Under the pieces are notes generated by a model. The model made no database searches, was not told the origin of the DNA, and saw nothing but the letters and a program-made list of their open reading frames with translations. From NCBI GenBank assembly GCA_934099115.1, contig CAKOPK010000010.1, positions 1 to 39,238 on the forward strand: a stretch of DNA of 39,238 nucleotides. Direction: 5' to 3'. This DNA comes from an uncultured Bacilli bacterium (lineage in GTDB: Bacteria; Bacillota_I; Bacilli_A; RF39; UBA660). Positions 1 through 8,018 of this stretch are shown here, piece by piece. Position numbers and translations under genes: made by a program. Position 1 is the first letter of the stretch. Each line of letters starts with the position of its first letter.

Positions 1-26
1 AAAACTTCTTTTTACTATGTTTTTCT

Positions 27-50
27 ATTGTATATTTCTAATATACAATA
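27..50. promoter_or_regulatory. Inverted repeat, putative operator upstream of double-HTH regulator
   Basis: A perfect 9-bp dyad (ATTGTATAT at 27-35, ATATACAAT at 41-49, 5-base spacer) lies about 120 bases before the first regulator gene. Twenty bases of it (31-50) recur with one mismatch at 19251-19270, at almost the same distance from the second double-HTH gene. XRE regulators commonly bind dyads near their own promoters, so an operator is a reasonable inference. Confidence 0.5.
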
Positions 51-171
51 ATATTGAACTTTTTTCAAGATTTTTGTGATTATTTGTTTTATTTTTAGAT
101 TATACGTTTTAAAGTGTTGCGCTTAATTTATAGAAAGTGTTAATTTTATTTTATGAGAGTTGGTTATTGGC

Positions 172-696
172 ATGGAAAAAAATTTAACAATTGTAGAAAT
201 TAGATTAAAGTTTTTAAGAGATTTAAAAGGAATAACCCAAACTACTTTAGCTAATCAATTACATGTTACTCAGGCTTTAGTTAATTCTTGGGAAAATGGA
301 TATCAAAATATATCTTTAAAGCAATTAGTAAAAGTATCTTATTTTTATAAAGTTCCTATTGATTATATTCTTGGTTTAACTACTAAATATTCTAAAAATA
401 TATATCATTTTATTCCTAAATTAGATGCTTTAATTTTAGGGAAAAACATAAGAGTTATTAGAAAAATGGCTGGACTTACTCAAGAAGAATTTGCCCTTAA
501 ATTACATACTAAAAGAAGTAATATCAGCTATTATGAAAGTGGGAAAATGATTATGTCTAGTGCAGACTTAAAAGAAATATGCAATACCTTTGGATTTAGC
601 GCTGATTGGTGTCTCGGTTCTACCAATACTTGTATTCGTAGAGAAGCACAAATTAAAATTAAAGATGAAGAAATTAAAGAATTTATAAACATTTAA
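172..696 (+). CDS. Tandem double-HTH XRE-family transcriptional regulator
   Basis: Two helix-turn-helix domains of the HTH_3/XRE type sit in one chain. The first spans about residues 10-65 (core ITQTTLANQLHVTQALVNSW, then a VPIDYILGL tail); the second spans about 85-145 (core LTQEEFALKLHTKRSNISYY, tail FSADWCLGS). No sensor or catalytic domain follows, so a DNA-binding regulator, possibly autoregulatory, is likely. I prefer ATG at 172; an in-frame TTG at 160 is possible and neither has a strong ribosome site. A paralogue with the same double-HTH layout lies at 19390-19851, and both share an upstream motif. The gene converges on the zinc-ribbon gene. The target genes cannot be read from the sequence. 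Confidence 0.85.
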   Translation: MEKNLTIVEIRLKFLRDLKGITQTTLANQLHVTQALVNSWENGYQNISLKQLVKVSYFYKVPIDYILGLTTKYSKNIYHFIPKLDALILGKNIRVIRKMAGLTQEEFALKLHTKRSNISYYESGKMIMSSADLKEICNTFGFSADWCLGSTNTCIRREAQIKIKDEEIKEFINI

Positions 697-699
697 AAA

Positions 700-717
700 A
701 AGACTTATTTCAGTCTT
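700..717. terminator. Bidirectional terminator between convergent genes
   Basis: AAGACT and AGTCTT form a 6-bp stem with a 6-base loop, flanked by an A-run on the left and T-rich sequence on the right. It overlaps the end of the zinc-ribbon gene and would serve both converging genes. Confidence 0.6.
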
Positions 718-983
718 AATAGTGCTATTATAATTAATATAATTAGAATTAAAACAATTAATAAACTTCCTAAAAGTTTATTCTCTTTTTGGGGTTTATA
801 GTCCCTATTGATTGGTTCTTTACTATAACGGTCGGATACTAAATTTAATTCGATTTTTTTATTATCTTCATTTCTTATATGTTCTTTTTGTTCCTTTATT
901 TGTTCCATATCCATCATAGTACCACATCTTTTACAGATAAAACCTCTACTTGGAAGTGCACTTCCACAATTTTTACAAACCAT
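705..983 (-). CDS. Zinc-ribbon, single-pass membrane protein
   Basis: A 92-residue protein begins with a zinc ribbon made of two CxxC knuckles (CKNCG at residues 3-7, CKRCG at 17-21). A charged linker follows, then a C-terminal hydrophobic helix (about 70-90) ending in RLK. This is the layout of small Bacillota zinc-ribbon membrane proteins, probably tail-anchored with the ribbon in the cytoplasm. The start is supported by TAGGTGAT just upstream of ATG. The function is not known; the ribbon could bind nucleic acid or a partner protein. Confidence 0.75.
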   Translation of the reverse strand: MVCKNCGSALPSRGFICKRCGTMMDMEQIKEQKEHIRNEDNKKIELNLVSDRYSKEPINRDYKPQKENKLLGSLLIVLILIILIIIALLRLK

Positions 984-1006
984 AAGTTATCACCTACTTT
1001 TATTTT

Positions 1007-1042
1007 AAACTATTTTTAGATAAATGGGACTAAAAATAGTTT
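1007..1042 (-). terminator. Rho-independent terminator of the SDR gene
   Basis: A perfect 13-bp stem (AAACTATTTTTAG / CTAAAAATAGTTT) with a 10-base loop lies directly past the SDR stop codon, with T-rich sequence on the minus-strand exit side. Confidence 0.75.
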
Positions 1043-1054
1043 TTACTTTACACT

Positions 1055-1825
1055 TTATTTATTTTTATAACCACCTGTTTCTTTACGATATTGAATATGA
1101 TAAGCAATATATAAAGATAAACGATAAGGGGCAAAACGATTTAAAAATAAAGTTAATTTCATAGATAAAGTAGGAATTATTAACATTTTATGTTGAAATA
1201 ATTTCTTTATAGCATATTCTGCTACTTTATAACTATTTGCTTCTTTAATGCTAAATTCTCCTTTTGCTACTTTATTAAATTCTGTTGCTACTGGTCCTGG
1301 ACATAATGCACTTACTACTACATTACTTTTCATAAATTTTAATTCCTCATTTATAGCCATTGTAAGTTTTGTTACATAATTTTTAGTTGCATAATAAGTA
1401 CTTAATCTAGGTCCTGCCATAAAACCAGCACTAGAGCAAACATTTAAAATCAGGCCTTTATCTTTTTTAACAAAGTCTTGTAAGAATAACTTTGTTAAAA
1501 TATGATAAGCTTTAATATTTAAATCAATCATTTTTAATTCTGTATTTAAGTCTGTTTCATTAAATAAACCAAATAAGCCAAAGCCTGCATTATTAATTAA
1601 AATATCTATATCCTGATTTTTCGTTTGTTCATGTAATTTGAAGACATTTTCTTCAATACTTAAATCTAAAGAAATAATTTTACACTTAGTATTTAATTCT
1701 TTTTTTAATTCTTCTAGATTCTCTTTTCTTCTAGCTACTAATATTAAATCATATCCTTTTTTAGATAATACTCTAGCCATATCTCTTCCCATTCCAGAAG
1801 AGGCGCCTGTAATTAATGCTTGCAT
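1055..1825 (-). CDS. Short-chain dehydrogenase/reductase (SDR)
   Basis: This is a 256-residue classical SDR, a normal length for the family. Visible motifs are the Rossmann glycine motif TGASSGMG (residues 7-14), NNAG near residue 90, a Ser in CSSAGF, and the catalytic YxxxK as YYATK around 155. It falls in the DltE/YqjQ-like group of NAD(P)-dependent oxidoreductases of unknown substrate. AAGGAGGAATAAA precedes the ATG. It stands downstream of the pyrophosphatase gene but is separated from it by a terminator hairpin, so it probably has its own promoter. The family is certain; the substrate cannot be read from the sequence. Confidence 0.9.
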   Translation of the reverse strand: MQALITGASSGMGRDMARVLSKKGYDLILVARRKENLEELKKELNTKCKIISLDLSIEENVFKLHEQTKNQDIDILINNAGFGLFGLFNETDLNTELKMIDLNIKAYHILTKLFLQDFVKKDKGLILNVCSSAGFMAGPRLSTYYATKNYVTKLTMAINEELKFMKSNVVVSALCPGPVATEFNKVAKGEFSIKEANSYKVAEYAIKKLFQHKMLIIPTLSMKLTLFLNRFAPYRLSLYIAYHIQYRKETGGYKNK

Positions 1826-1851
1826 TTTATTCCTCCTTTTTTATTTTTTTA

Positions 1852-1878
1852 AAAAGCGAATAAATTATACTCGCTTTT
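1852..1878 (-). terminator. Terminator of the pyrophosphatase gene
   Basis: An 8-bp stem, AAAAGCGA / TCGCTTTT, overlaps the end of the pyrophosphatase gene and is followed on the minus strand by a run of T residues. Confidence 0.7.
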
Positions 1879-3481
1879 CAATTACTTCTAATAGTGCTGG
1901 TAGCATTTGTTTTTTACGAGATACTAAATCAGGAATATATTCTCCTTCTTTAATATTTTCTATATCAAAAGCATCACTTACTATATCTTTTGCTGTATCA
2001 TTATAAATGACATAAGAACCATTTTTATAAATATCTGTTATAAATAATACTACACATAAATAATTACTACTTATTTCATTTAATTTAGCAATATATTTAT
2101 CCATTTCACTTTCTATTTCATTGAAATCCATAGTCATAACTTGTGCAATACCTATTTGATGATTGCCAATATTATATGATTTAAAGTCTTGATTAATTAA
2201 ATCACTAATTGCTATTCCTTTGATACTAGATGCTGCTTTAAACATTTCATAACTATATTCTTCTATGTTTACTTTTGCTATTTTAGCTAACTTAGAAGCT
2301 ACAAAGATATCTTCTTCAGTACAAGTTGGAGACTTAAATACTAAAGTGTCTGATAGAATGGCACTTAACATTAAGCCTGCGATAGGTCTTGGAATGGCTA
2401 TTTTCTTTTCTGTAAACATTCCATATATAATTGTACTAGTACAACCTACTGGCATACTTCTAAAATTAATTGGGACATTTGTACCAATACTACTTAAATT
2501 ATGATGGTCGATTATTTCAATTATATCTGCTTCTTCTATACCTATAGCACTTTGGCTCATCGCATTATGGTCTACCATAATTACTCTTTGTTTTGTATAA
2601 TTATCGGCACTTGTTACTTTTAATAAGCCTAAACATTCATTTTTGTTGTTTACTACAGGATAGTTTGTGTGCCCTGTTTTGGCTGCTAAGCTTAAGAAAT
2701 CAGTACGGTAATCTTTACTATTAACTGTATATGGTTTTTGATTAATATTAATAGATTCTATACGATTACTTAATATTATTTTATTCATAGTTTCAAAACT
2801 ACCATATTTACTTATAATTATATTTACTTGATTTTTATCTGCTTGTTTTAATAATTTCTTTGGTAGTTCATGATTTCCCGTTAAAATAATTAAACCTACT
2901 TTAGAAGAAATGGCATATTCTAATATTTTATAACGGTCTCCTACAATTAGAATATTATTTTCTGATAATTTTATTTCATCATGGAATGTTTTACTTTGAT
3001 AAGCCGCTACTGTTATTTTTCCTTTTATCTCTTCTTTGAATTTTAAAACGCTTGTTCCTTCTACACAATCTAATATATTACTATAACTAGTATCTACATT
3101 TTCTTTGTCACCATTAATTAAATATTTTGCTATTTCTTTTAAAGTTACAAATCCTTTTAATTTTTTATTTTCATCTACTAATGGGACTGCTGTTAGGTTT
3201 TCTTTTTGCATAAAGCTAAAAGTTGTAGAAATAGAATCTCCAACATAAGCTAAAGCTTTTTTGTTGTATTTAATATCTTTAATTTGTACTTTCGTATCAT
3301 TTAAATAATCTGGACATTTTATATTAAAATAGTCTAATACAAATTTTGTTTCACGATTAATATGACCTAGGACTTTTGGTACAGTATTTTTTCCTTCTTC
3401 ATTATATAAATAAGATAAAGCAATACTAGAGCATACAGTGTCTGTATCGGGGTTTTTATGGCCAAATATAAAAGTTTGCAT
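1865..3481 (-). CDS. ppaC: Manganese-dependent inorganic pyrophosphatase with CBS-DRTGG insert
   Basis: This cytoplasmic family II (DHH/DHHA2) pyrophosphatase hydrolyses PPi to two phosphates. Metal-site residues are visible: the N-terminal GHKNPDTDT (His8, Asp12, Asp14) and the DHH motif IIDHHN in the middle of the chain. At 538 residues it is far longer than the roughly 310-residue simple enzymes. The extra length between the first metal motif and the DHH motif matches the CBS-DRTGG-CBS regulatory insert of the CBS-PPase subfamily, which binds adenine nucleotides. I chose the ATG at 3481 because the chain then begins at the conserved MQTFIFGHKNPD and GAAAGAAGTG lies just upstream; the longer open frame to 3553 adds a non-conserved hydrophobic leader. 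Confidence 0.93.
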   Translation of the reverse strand: MQTFIFGHKNPDTDTVCSSIALSYLYNEEGKNTVPKVLGHINRETKFVLDYFNIKCPDYLNDTKVQIKDIKYNKKALAYVGDSISTTFSFMQKENLTAVPLVDENKKLKGFVTLKEIAKYLINGDKENVDTSYSNILDCVEGTSVLKFKEEIKGKITVAAYQSKTFHDEIKLSENNILIVGDRYKILEYAISSKVGLIILTGNHELPKKLLKQADKNQVNIIISKYGSFETMNKIILSNRIESININQKPYTVNSKDYRTDFLSLAAKTGHTNYPVVNNKNECLGLLKVTSADNYTKQRVIMVDHNAMSQSAIGIEEADIIEIIDHHNLSSIGTNVPINFRSMPVGCTSTIIYGMFTEKKIAIPRPIAGLMLSAILSDTLVFKSPTCTEEDIFVASKLAKIAKVNIEEYSYEMFKAASSIKGIAISDLINQDFKSYNIGNHQIGIAQVMTMDFNEIESEMDKYIAKLNEISSNYLCVVLFITDIYKNGSYVIYNDTAKDIVSDAFDIENIKEGEYIPDLVSRKKQMLPALLEVIEKRV

Positions 3482-3557
3482 TTTTTTCACTTCTTTCTTT
3501 TTTAATATAAACAATAATACCACAAAAGATACTTTTTGAAAAGAAAAAATCAAAATA

Positions 3558-3582
3558 AAAGAGAAGATTAGTCCTTCTCTTT
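3558..3582 (-). terminator. Terminator downstream of the two-component operon
   Basis: A 9-bp stem (AAAGAGAAG / CTTCTCTTT) with a 7-base loop lies between the histidine kinase and the pyrophosphatase genes, with T-rich minus-strand exit sequence. It isolates ppaC from the kinase operon. Confidence 0.65.
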
Positions 3583-3746
3583 AAAAAAGTGTGAGTTTGA
3601 GTTTATATGTTATTTTTTTTCTTGTATAGGTTTATAAAGTGTGTATAATATTTATATTCTACTTATCACTTCTCCTTTCATGTTAACAGTATATCTCTCT
3701 AGTGTGAATAATTTGTGTTCTTTTTGTGAAAGATTTAAGTTTTACA

Positions 3747-5129
3747 TTATTTTTTAATTTTAAAATAAAATGTCGTTCCCTTTTTAAGAGTACTTCTTAC
3801 TCCATAATCAAATTTATGTTTACTTAATACTTCTTTTACAATAGATAAACCTATTCCTGTTGATACTACATTTCTTTGATGTTTCTTATCACTCTTATAA
3901 TATTTATCCCAGATATAAGGGATTTCTTCTTTTTTTATTCCCTTTCCTGTATCTTCTATTTCAACAATATATTCTCTTTTTGTTGAACTTATTCGGATAT
4001 ATACTTTTTTATTTTTACCAGTATAATTAATAGCATTATTAATTAAATTATAGATTACTTGCATCATTTTTTGTTTATCAGCTTTTATAATTACTTGGTC
4101 TGGAAGCTCTACTATAAAGTTATAATCTTCCGTTGTTTTTAATATTTCATAACGGTCTAATACTTCTAATATTACTTTACATAAATCAAATTCTTCTATA
4201 TTTAGTTTATCAGCATCTGCTTGCATTTTAGATAACTCTAGAATATCATTTACTAGTATATTTAATCTTTCTGTTTCACTAATTATAACATTTAAATCTT
4301 TATCCATTTTTTCTTTATCTTTGTAAGATATATCTCTTACCATTTCTGCATAGGCTCGTATCATAGTTAGAGGAGTTTTTAAATCATGGGATACATTAGC
4401 CATTAAATCTCTTCTTAGTTCATCTATTTTAGACAAATCTTTGCTTACATGGCTTAATGTCTCTGATAATTCATCTATTTCTAAGATATCACTTCTTTCA
4501 AATTCAACATTATAATTGCCACTTCCTAGTTCTTTTGCTTGTTTTGTTATTTTTCGTATTGGTTTTGTTATCTTATTAGATAAAAAATAAGATATTAGAC
4601 ATGCAACTATAATTACAATTATAGCAACATTTAATAATTGGCCTTTTAATATTGTATTGGCTCCATTTAAATCTTCTAGAGGTGAATAAATAAATACAGT
4701 TCCATTTCCTACTTTTATACCACTTAATATGGCTTTTGTATCATTCGTATTATTTATTAATTTTACACTTTTAATAGTAGATGTTGAATCTTCAATTTCA
4801 TTTATAATAGTTCTTATTTGACTATTATTTTTATTTAGACCACATCCTACCATTAAAGTATTATATAAAACCGTGTCATTATTTTCTAAGCGATATTCAA
4901 TACAAACACTATTTTCATAAGCGATTGATTCTAAATTTTCATATAGATCACTTAAGTTTGTATTATAAACTGTTTTAGATAAGTCTTTTATTTTTTTTAC
5001 TTGATATCTTTCATAAGAGAATGTTAATAATAAATTTTGAAAGATAATTAAAACTCCTAGAATAGTTATACTAAATATTATTAGATATAAAAGAGTTTTA
5101 AAGTTAATACTATTCTTTTTTTGTTTCAA
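3747..5129 (-). CDS. Membrane sensor histidine kinase
   Basis: A 460-residue HisKA-type kinase. Two membrane helices (about 12-35 and 165-185) frame an extracytoplasmic sensor of about 125 residues. A HAMP linker follows, then the HisKA box with MANVSHDLKTPL (phosphoacceptor His248), an N-box NLINNAINY, the G1 box EDTGKGI and a GIGLSIV G2 box. It should phosphorylate the adjacent OmpR-type regulator. The start is a TTG at 5129 that overlaps the last 20 bases of the regulator gene, implying translational coupling; no ATG is better placed. The signal is unknown. Confidence 0.92.
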   Translation of the reverse strand: MKQKKNSINFKTLLYLIIFSITILGVLIIFQNLLLTFSYERYQVKKIKDLSKTVYNTNLSDLYENLESIAYENSVCIEYRLENNDTVLYNTLMVGCGLNKNNSQIRTIINEIEDSTSTIKSVKLINNTNDTKAILSGIKVGNGTVFIYSPLEDLNGANTILKGQLLNVAIIVIIVACLISYFLSNKITKPIRKITKQAKELGSGNYNVEFERSDILEIDELSETLSHVSKDLSKIDELRRDLMANVSHDLKTPLTMIRAYAEMVRDISYKDKEKMDKDLNVIISETERLNILVNDILELSKMQADADKLNIEEFDLCKVILEVLDRYEILKTTEDYNFIVELPDQVIIKADKQKMMQVIYNLINNAINYTGKNKKVYIRISSTKREYIVEIEDTGKGIKKEEIPYIWDKYYKSDKKHQRNVVSTGIGLSIVKEVLSKHKFDYGVRSTLKKGTTFYFKIKK

Positions 5130-5775
5130 ATTTATACCCCATTCCTCTTACAGTTTTAATACAGTCACGATATTTTCCTAAATGATTTCTTAAGGTTTTT
5201 ACATGGGTATCTACTGTTCTTTCATCACCATAGAAATCATAACCCCATACGTTAGATAATATGGCTTCTCTAGATAAAGCAATATTTTTATTCTGAATAA
5301 AATATTTTAATAACTCATATTCTTTTGGTGTTAATAATACAGGATTACCCTCTATAGTTACTTCATGAGCTAAATCATCTACTATAAAGTCTTCCCATTT
5401 AAAGAAGGTTTCTTCATTTTGCATTCTTTTTGTAACTGCTTTTATTCTGGCAATTAATTCTTTTGGGGAAAATGGCTTCGTTACATAATCATCTATTCCC
5501 ATATCAAAGCCTACTAGTTTATCGAATTCTTGATTACGAGCTGATAACATAATACATGGAATATCTTTTATCTTTTTAATCTCTCTTACTGCTTGATAAC
5601 CATCCATATTAGGCATCATAATATCCATTACTATTAAATCTATTTCTTTATTTTTTACTATTTCTAAAGCTTCTTTTCCATCTAAAGCTTCATAAACTGT
5701 ATAATTTTCCATTAATAAATATTCTTTAATTACGTTTCTAATTAATTCTTCATCATCACATATTAGTATTTTCAT
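5110..5775 (-). CDS. OmpR/PhoB-family response regulator
   Basis: A 221-residue two-domain regulator. The receiver domain (1-115) has the acidic pocket CDDE, phosphoacceptor Asp51 in VMDIMMPNMDG, Thr/Ser in MLSARN and Lys in VTKPFSPKEL. The C-terminal winged helix (about 125-218) has the Trans_reg_C signature LTPKEYELLKYF and RTVDTHVKTLRNHLG. GGAGG lies 4 bases before the ATG. It is the first gene of a two-gene operon with the histidine kinase. The regulon cannot be deduced; neighbouring genes are envelope-related, which is only suggestive. Confidence 0.95.
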   Translation of the reverse strand: MKILICDDEELIRNVIKEYLLMENYTVYEALDGKEALEIVKNKEIDLIVMDIMMPNMDGYQAVREIKKIKDIPCIMLSARNQEFDKLVGFDMGIDDYVTKPFSPKELIARIKAVTKRMQNEETFFKWEDFIVDDLAHEVTIEGNPVLLTPKEYELLKYFIQNKNIALSREAILSNVWGYDFYGDERTVDTHVKTLRNHLGKYRDCIKTVRGMGYKFETKKE

Positions 5776-5825
5776 ATGTCCTCCATTTCTTTATATTATA
5801 ACATATTTGTGAACATTCAATGAAA

Positions 5826-5847
5826 AAAAGCAGAGATATCTGCTTTT
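5826..5847 (-). terminator. Terminator of the proline-rich membrane protein gene
   Basis: A 9-bp stem AAAAGCAGA / TCTGCTTTT with a 4-base loop overlaps the gene's stop codon, followed on the minus strand by T-rich sequence. Confidence 0.75.
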
Positions 5848-7090
5848 AAAAGCCTAGTTTACAGTCTTTACCTAATTTATTTTCATAGTATGCTCTTAAG
5901 CTACCTACTTCTAATGGTAAAGTTGTATTTTCTTCTTTATTTAACTCATCATATGATAAAGTTTTTGTTATTTTTAAAGTTAAAGTATTATCATTATATT
6001 CGGGGGTTCCTGTTATATTATTGTATGTTACTTCATTTTTATCTTTAAATTCTTCTTTAAAGTTATTATATTCGGTACTACTACTAAACTTGAATTCATA
6101 AACTCTTGTTGCCACTTTCATGAAAACACTGTTATTAATAGCAAATTTTGTTGTGTAGGCATCTTGTTCACAAACTAGATAAACATCAGCAGTTTTACCC
6201 GTTACTGTAAGGGTTGCTGTTACTTCAACTTGATTATCTGCTCCATCTTTAACTAGTATAACCACACGATAATCACCCTCAGATTTTACCCATTCTTTTA
6301 CTTTATCTTCTTCTTTAAATGAATAATTACAATCGGTTTTATCAGTACAACTAGAAATAAAATCTTCTGGAGAAACACTACTATCTTTTGCTACTGTTAT
6401 ATTTTTAGCTACTACTTCTGGTTTTTCTGTATCTACTATCTTCGCTTTTCCTGTATATGTTGATGTTCCACACACTATTTTAAATGTATATTCTGCATTT
6501 AATTTACTTGTATCTGTTATTGCAGATGTATCTAGAGAACAAGTTTCACTGTTTTGTTTATTAAATGTTGCATAGTCATTAATATCGGTTGATACTTCTG
6601 ATTCTATTTCTATTTCTACTAGTTTTGTTCTTACAGGAACATTTTTAACACTAGCTATATGTAAAAATATATATACTCCTACACCTACGGCTGCTAAAGC
6701 TACCATTATAAGTAAAACAAAGATTGTTTTATTCATTTTTTTCTTTTGTGGTTTATCTTCTGGTATTGGTGGTACTGGTCCATTAGGTATTGGAGGAACA
6801 GTTCCTATATCATTAAATACCGGCGTTGTAAAAGAATTTATTGGTTGTGGTATATCATAGGAAATTGGTGGTACTGGCACTGGTGTTGGATTTTGATTTT
6901 CTATAGGTGCTACCGGTGGTACATTTGGTATATTGGTTGTCATGTCTAATGTTTCGACTGTTTCCGGCTCTACTGGTTCTACAGGTTTTACTGGTGGAAT
7001 ATCTTGTAGAGGTACATTTAAATTATTTGCTTCTACATTTCCTAAGGATATTGCATTTAATCCTTCTTTGTTATCATTGTTATTGTTCAT
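5846..7090 (-). CDS. Proline-rich single-pass membrane protein with Ig-like extracellular domain
   Basis: About 414 residues. The N-terminal ~120 residues are low-complexity and rich in Pro, Val and Asn (repeats such as PVEPVEPE and PVPVPPI) and should lie in the cytoplasm. One membrane helix follows near residues 125-147, after KKKMNKT. Next comes an Ig-like domain of the DUF5011/HYR type (VDTEKPEVVAKNITVAKDSS), then a C-terminal domain I do not recognise. Paired Cys residues suggest disulphides. I chose ATG at 7090 because AAAGGGG sits 9 bases upstream; a TTG at 7099 is also in frame. It resembles Bacillota surface proteins of unknown role. Confidence 0.7.
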   Translation of the reverse strand: MNNNNDNKEGLNAISLGNVEANNLNVPLQDIPPVKPVEPVEPETVETLDMTTNIPNVPPVAPIENQNPTPVPVPPISYDIPQPINSFTTPVFNDIGTVPPIPNGPVPPIPEDKPQKKKMNKTIFVLLIMVALAAVGVGVYIFLHIASVKNVPVRTKLVEIEIESEVSTDINDYATFNKQNSETCSLDTSAITDTSKLNAEYTFKIVCGTSTYTGKAKIVDTEKPEVVAKNITVAKDSSVSPEDFISSCTDKTDCNYSFKEEDKVKEWVKSEGDYRVVILVKDGADNQVEVTATLTVTGKTADVYLVCEQDAYTTKFAINNSVFMKVATRVYEFKFSSSTEYNNFKEEFKDKNEVTYNNITGTPEYNDNTLTLKITKTLSYDELNKEENTTLPLEVGSLRAYYENKLGKDCKLGF

Positions 7091-7158
7091 AAAAAACAAC
7101 CCCTTTATTATATAATTATTATAACGAAATATTTTCTAAATTGCAATATCAAAAAGAA

Positions 7159-7177
7159 GTTAATCTTTAAGATTAAC
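7159..7177 (-). terminator. Terminator at the end of the SBP-GGDEF/YihY operon
   Basis: A 7-bp stem GTTAATC / GATTAAC with a 5-base loop overlaps the YihY stop codon and is followed on the minus strand by CTTCTTTTT. Confidence 0.65.
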
Positions 7178-8017
7178 CTCTAAATTCATTTTGGCTGTTT
7201 TCTCTAAAGCTATCTCTTCTTCCCGATAGTTTAATGCTAATCCTATAGTTATTATGTTTGATAATAAGAATAGCCAAATCATTAATACTACTATACTAGC
7301 TAGATTTCCATAAAAGACATCATAATTTGCAAAGTAAGTTGTATATAGAGAGTAAACATAAGTTATTACTACAAAACCGACAGATGTAAAAATAGCACCT
7401 ACATTTACTTCACTACTCTTGATTTTTTTATCAGGGGCCATTGTAAATAATATTTTTATAAAGACAAAGATAATAAACCAAGATACTGGACCTCTTAAGA
7501 CTTTAATTATAAGAGTAATATTTGTCATAAGAGTTTTATTTAATTCCATTAATTCTAGCATTTCCATAATTTTATTTCCAAATACATTAAATATTAGTAA
7601 GAAAACAAATAGTAATATTATTAAGAATATCATTAAAAAGGCTTTTATTCTTCTTTTTAAAAAACTATCGCTTTTTATTCCGTAAATCATATTGGAACTA
7701 GTAATCATGGAAGCGGCTCCATTACTAGCTATAACATAAGCAATAATTAAAGTCGTAAAGAATTTCCAGTCTGCTGTTACTTCTAAGTTAGTTCCTAGTA
7801 ACAGGCTTGCAAATTCTTTGCTAAAAGCTTTTGTTATAAAGTCTCCTATAAAATCTAGTGAAAAATGAAAAGATGTAGCAATATAAGTTAATATTGTTAA
7901 AGTGGGAACAATGGATAAAACAAAAGAAAAAGCTAAATGGCCAGGTAGGATTTCCATTTCTGGCCTCGTTACTACTTTTAAAAAGTTATGGATTCCCCTT
8001 TTTAGCTTTTCGTGCAT
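7160..8017 (-). CDS. YihY/BrkB-family inner membrane protein
   Basis: A 285-residue polytopic protein with about six hydrophobic helices. The N-terminal stretch MEILPGHLAFSFVLSIVPTL and the later YGNLASIVVLMIWLFL segment are typical of the YihY/BrkB (formerly misassigned RNase BN) family, whose molecular function is still unclear. Its Shine-Dalgarno (AGGAGGA) lies inside the last codons of the GGDEF gene and only one base separates the two genes, so translation is probably coupled. It is the last gene of a three-gene operon. Confidence 0.88.
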   Translation of the reverse strand: MHEKLKRGIHNFLKVVTRPEMEILPGHLAFSFVLSIVPTLTILTYIATSFHFSLDFIGDFITKAFSKEFASLLLGTNLEVTADWKFFTTLIIAYVIASNGAASMITSSNMIYGIKSDSFLKRRIKAFLMIFLIILLFVFLLIFNVFGNKIMEMLELMELNKTLMTNITLIIKVLRGPVSWFIIFVFIKILFTMAPDKKIKSSEVNVGAIFTSVGFVVITYVYSLYTTYFANYDVFYGNLASIVVLMIWLFLLSNIITIGLALNYREEEIALEKTAKMNLEVNLKD

Positions 8018-8018
8018 C

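Noticed and set aside
1826..5845. Riboswitches or T-box leaders in front of ppaC and the two-component operon
   Set aside because: The leaders are short and show only terminator hairpins of the upstream genes; no conserved aptamer pattern was visible.
6746..7115. Three overlapping plus-strand reading frames opposite the proline-rich membrane protein
   Set aside because: Their composition (Trp/Tyr/Cys-rich) is that of the antisense of Pro/Val/Ile codons, there are no ribosome sites, and the minus-strand gene is well supported.
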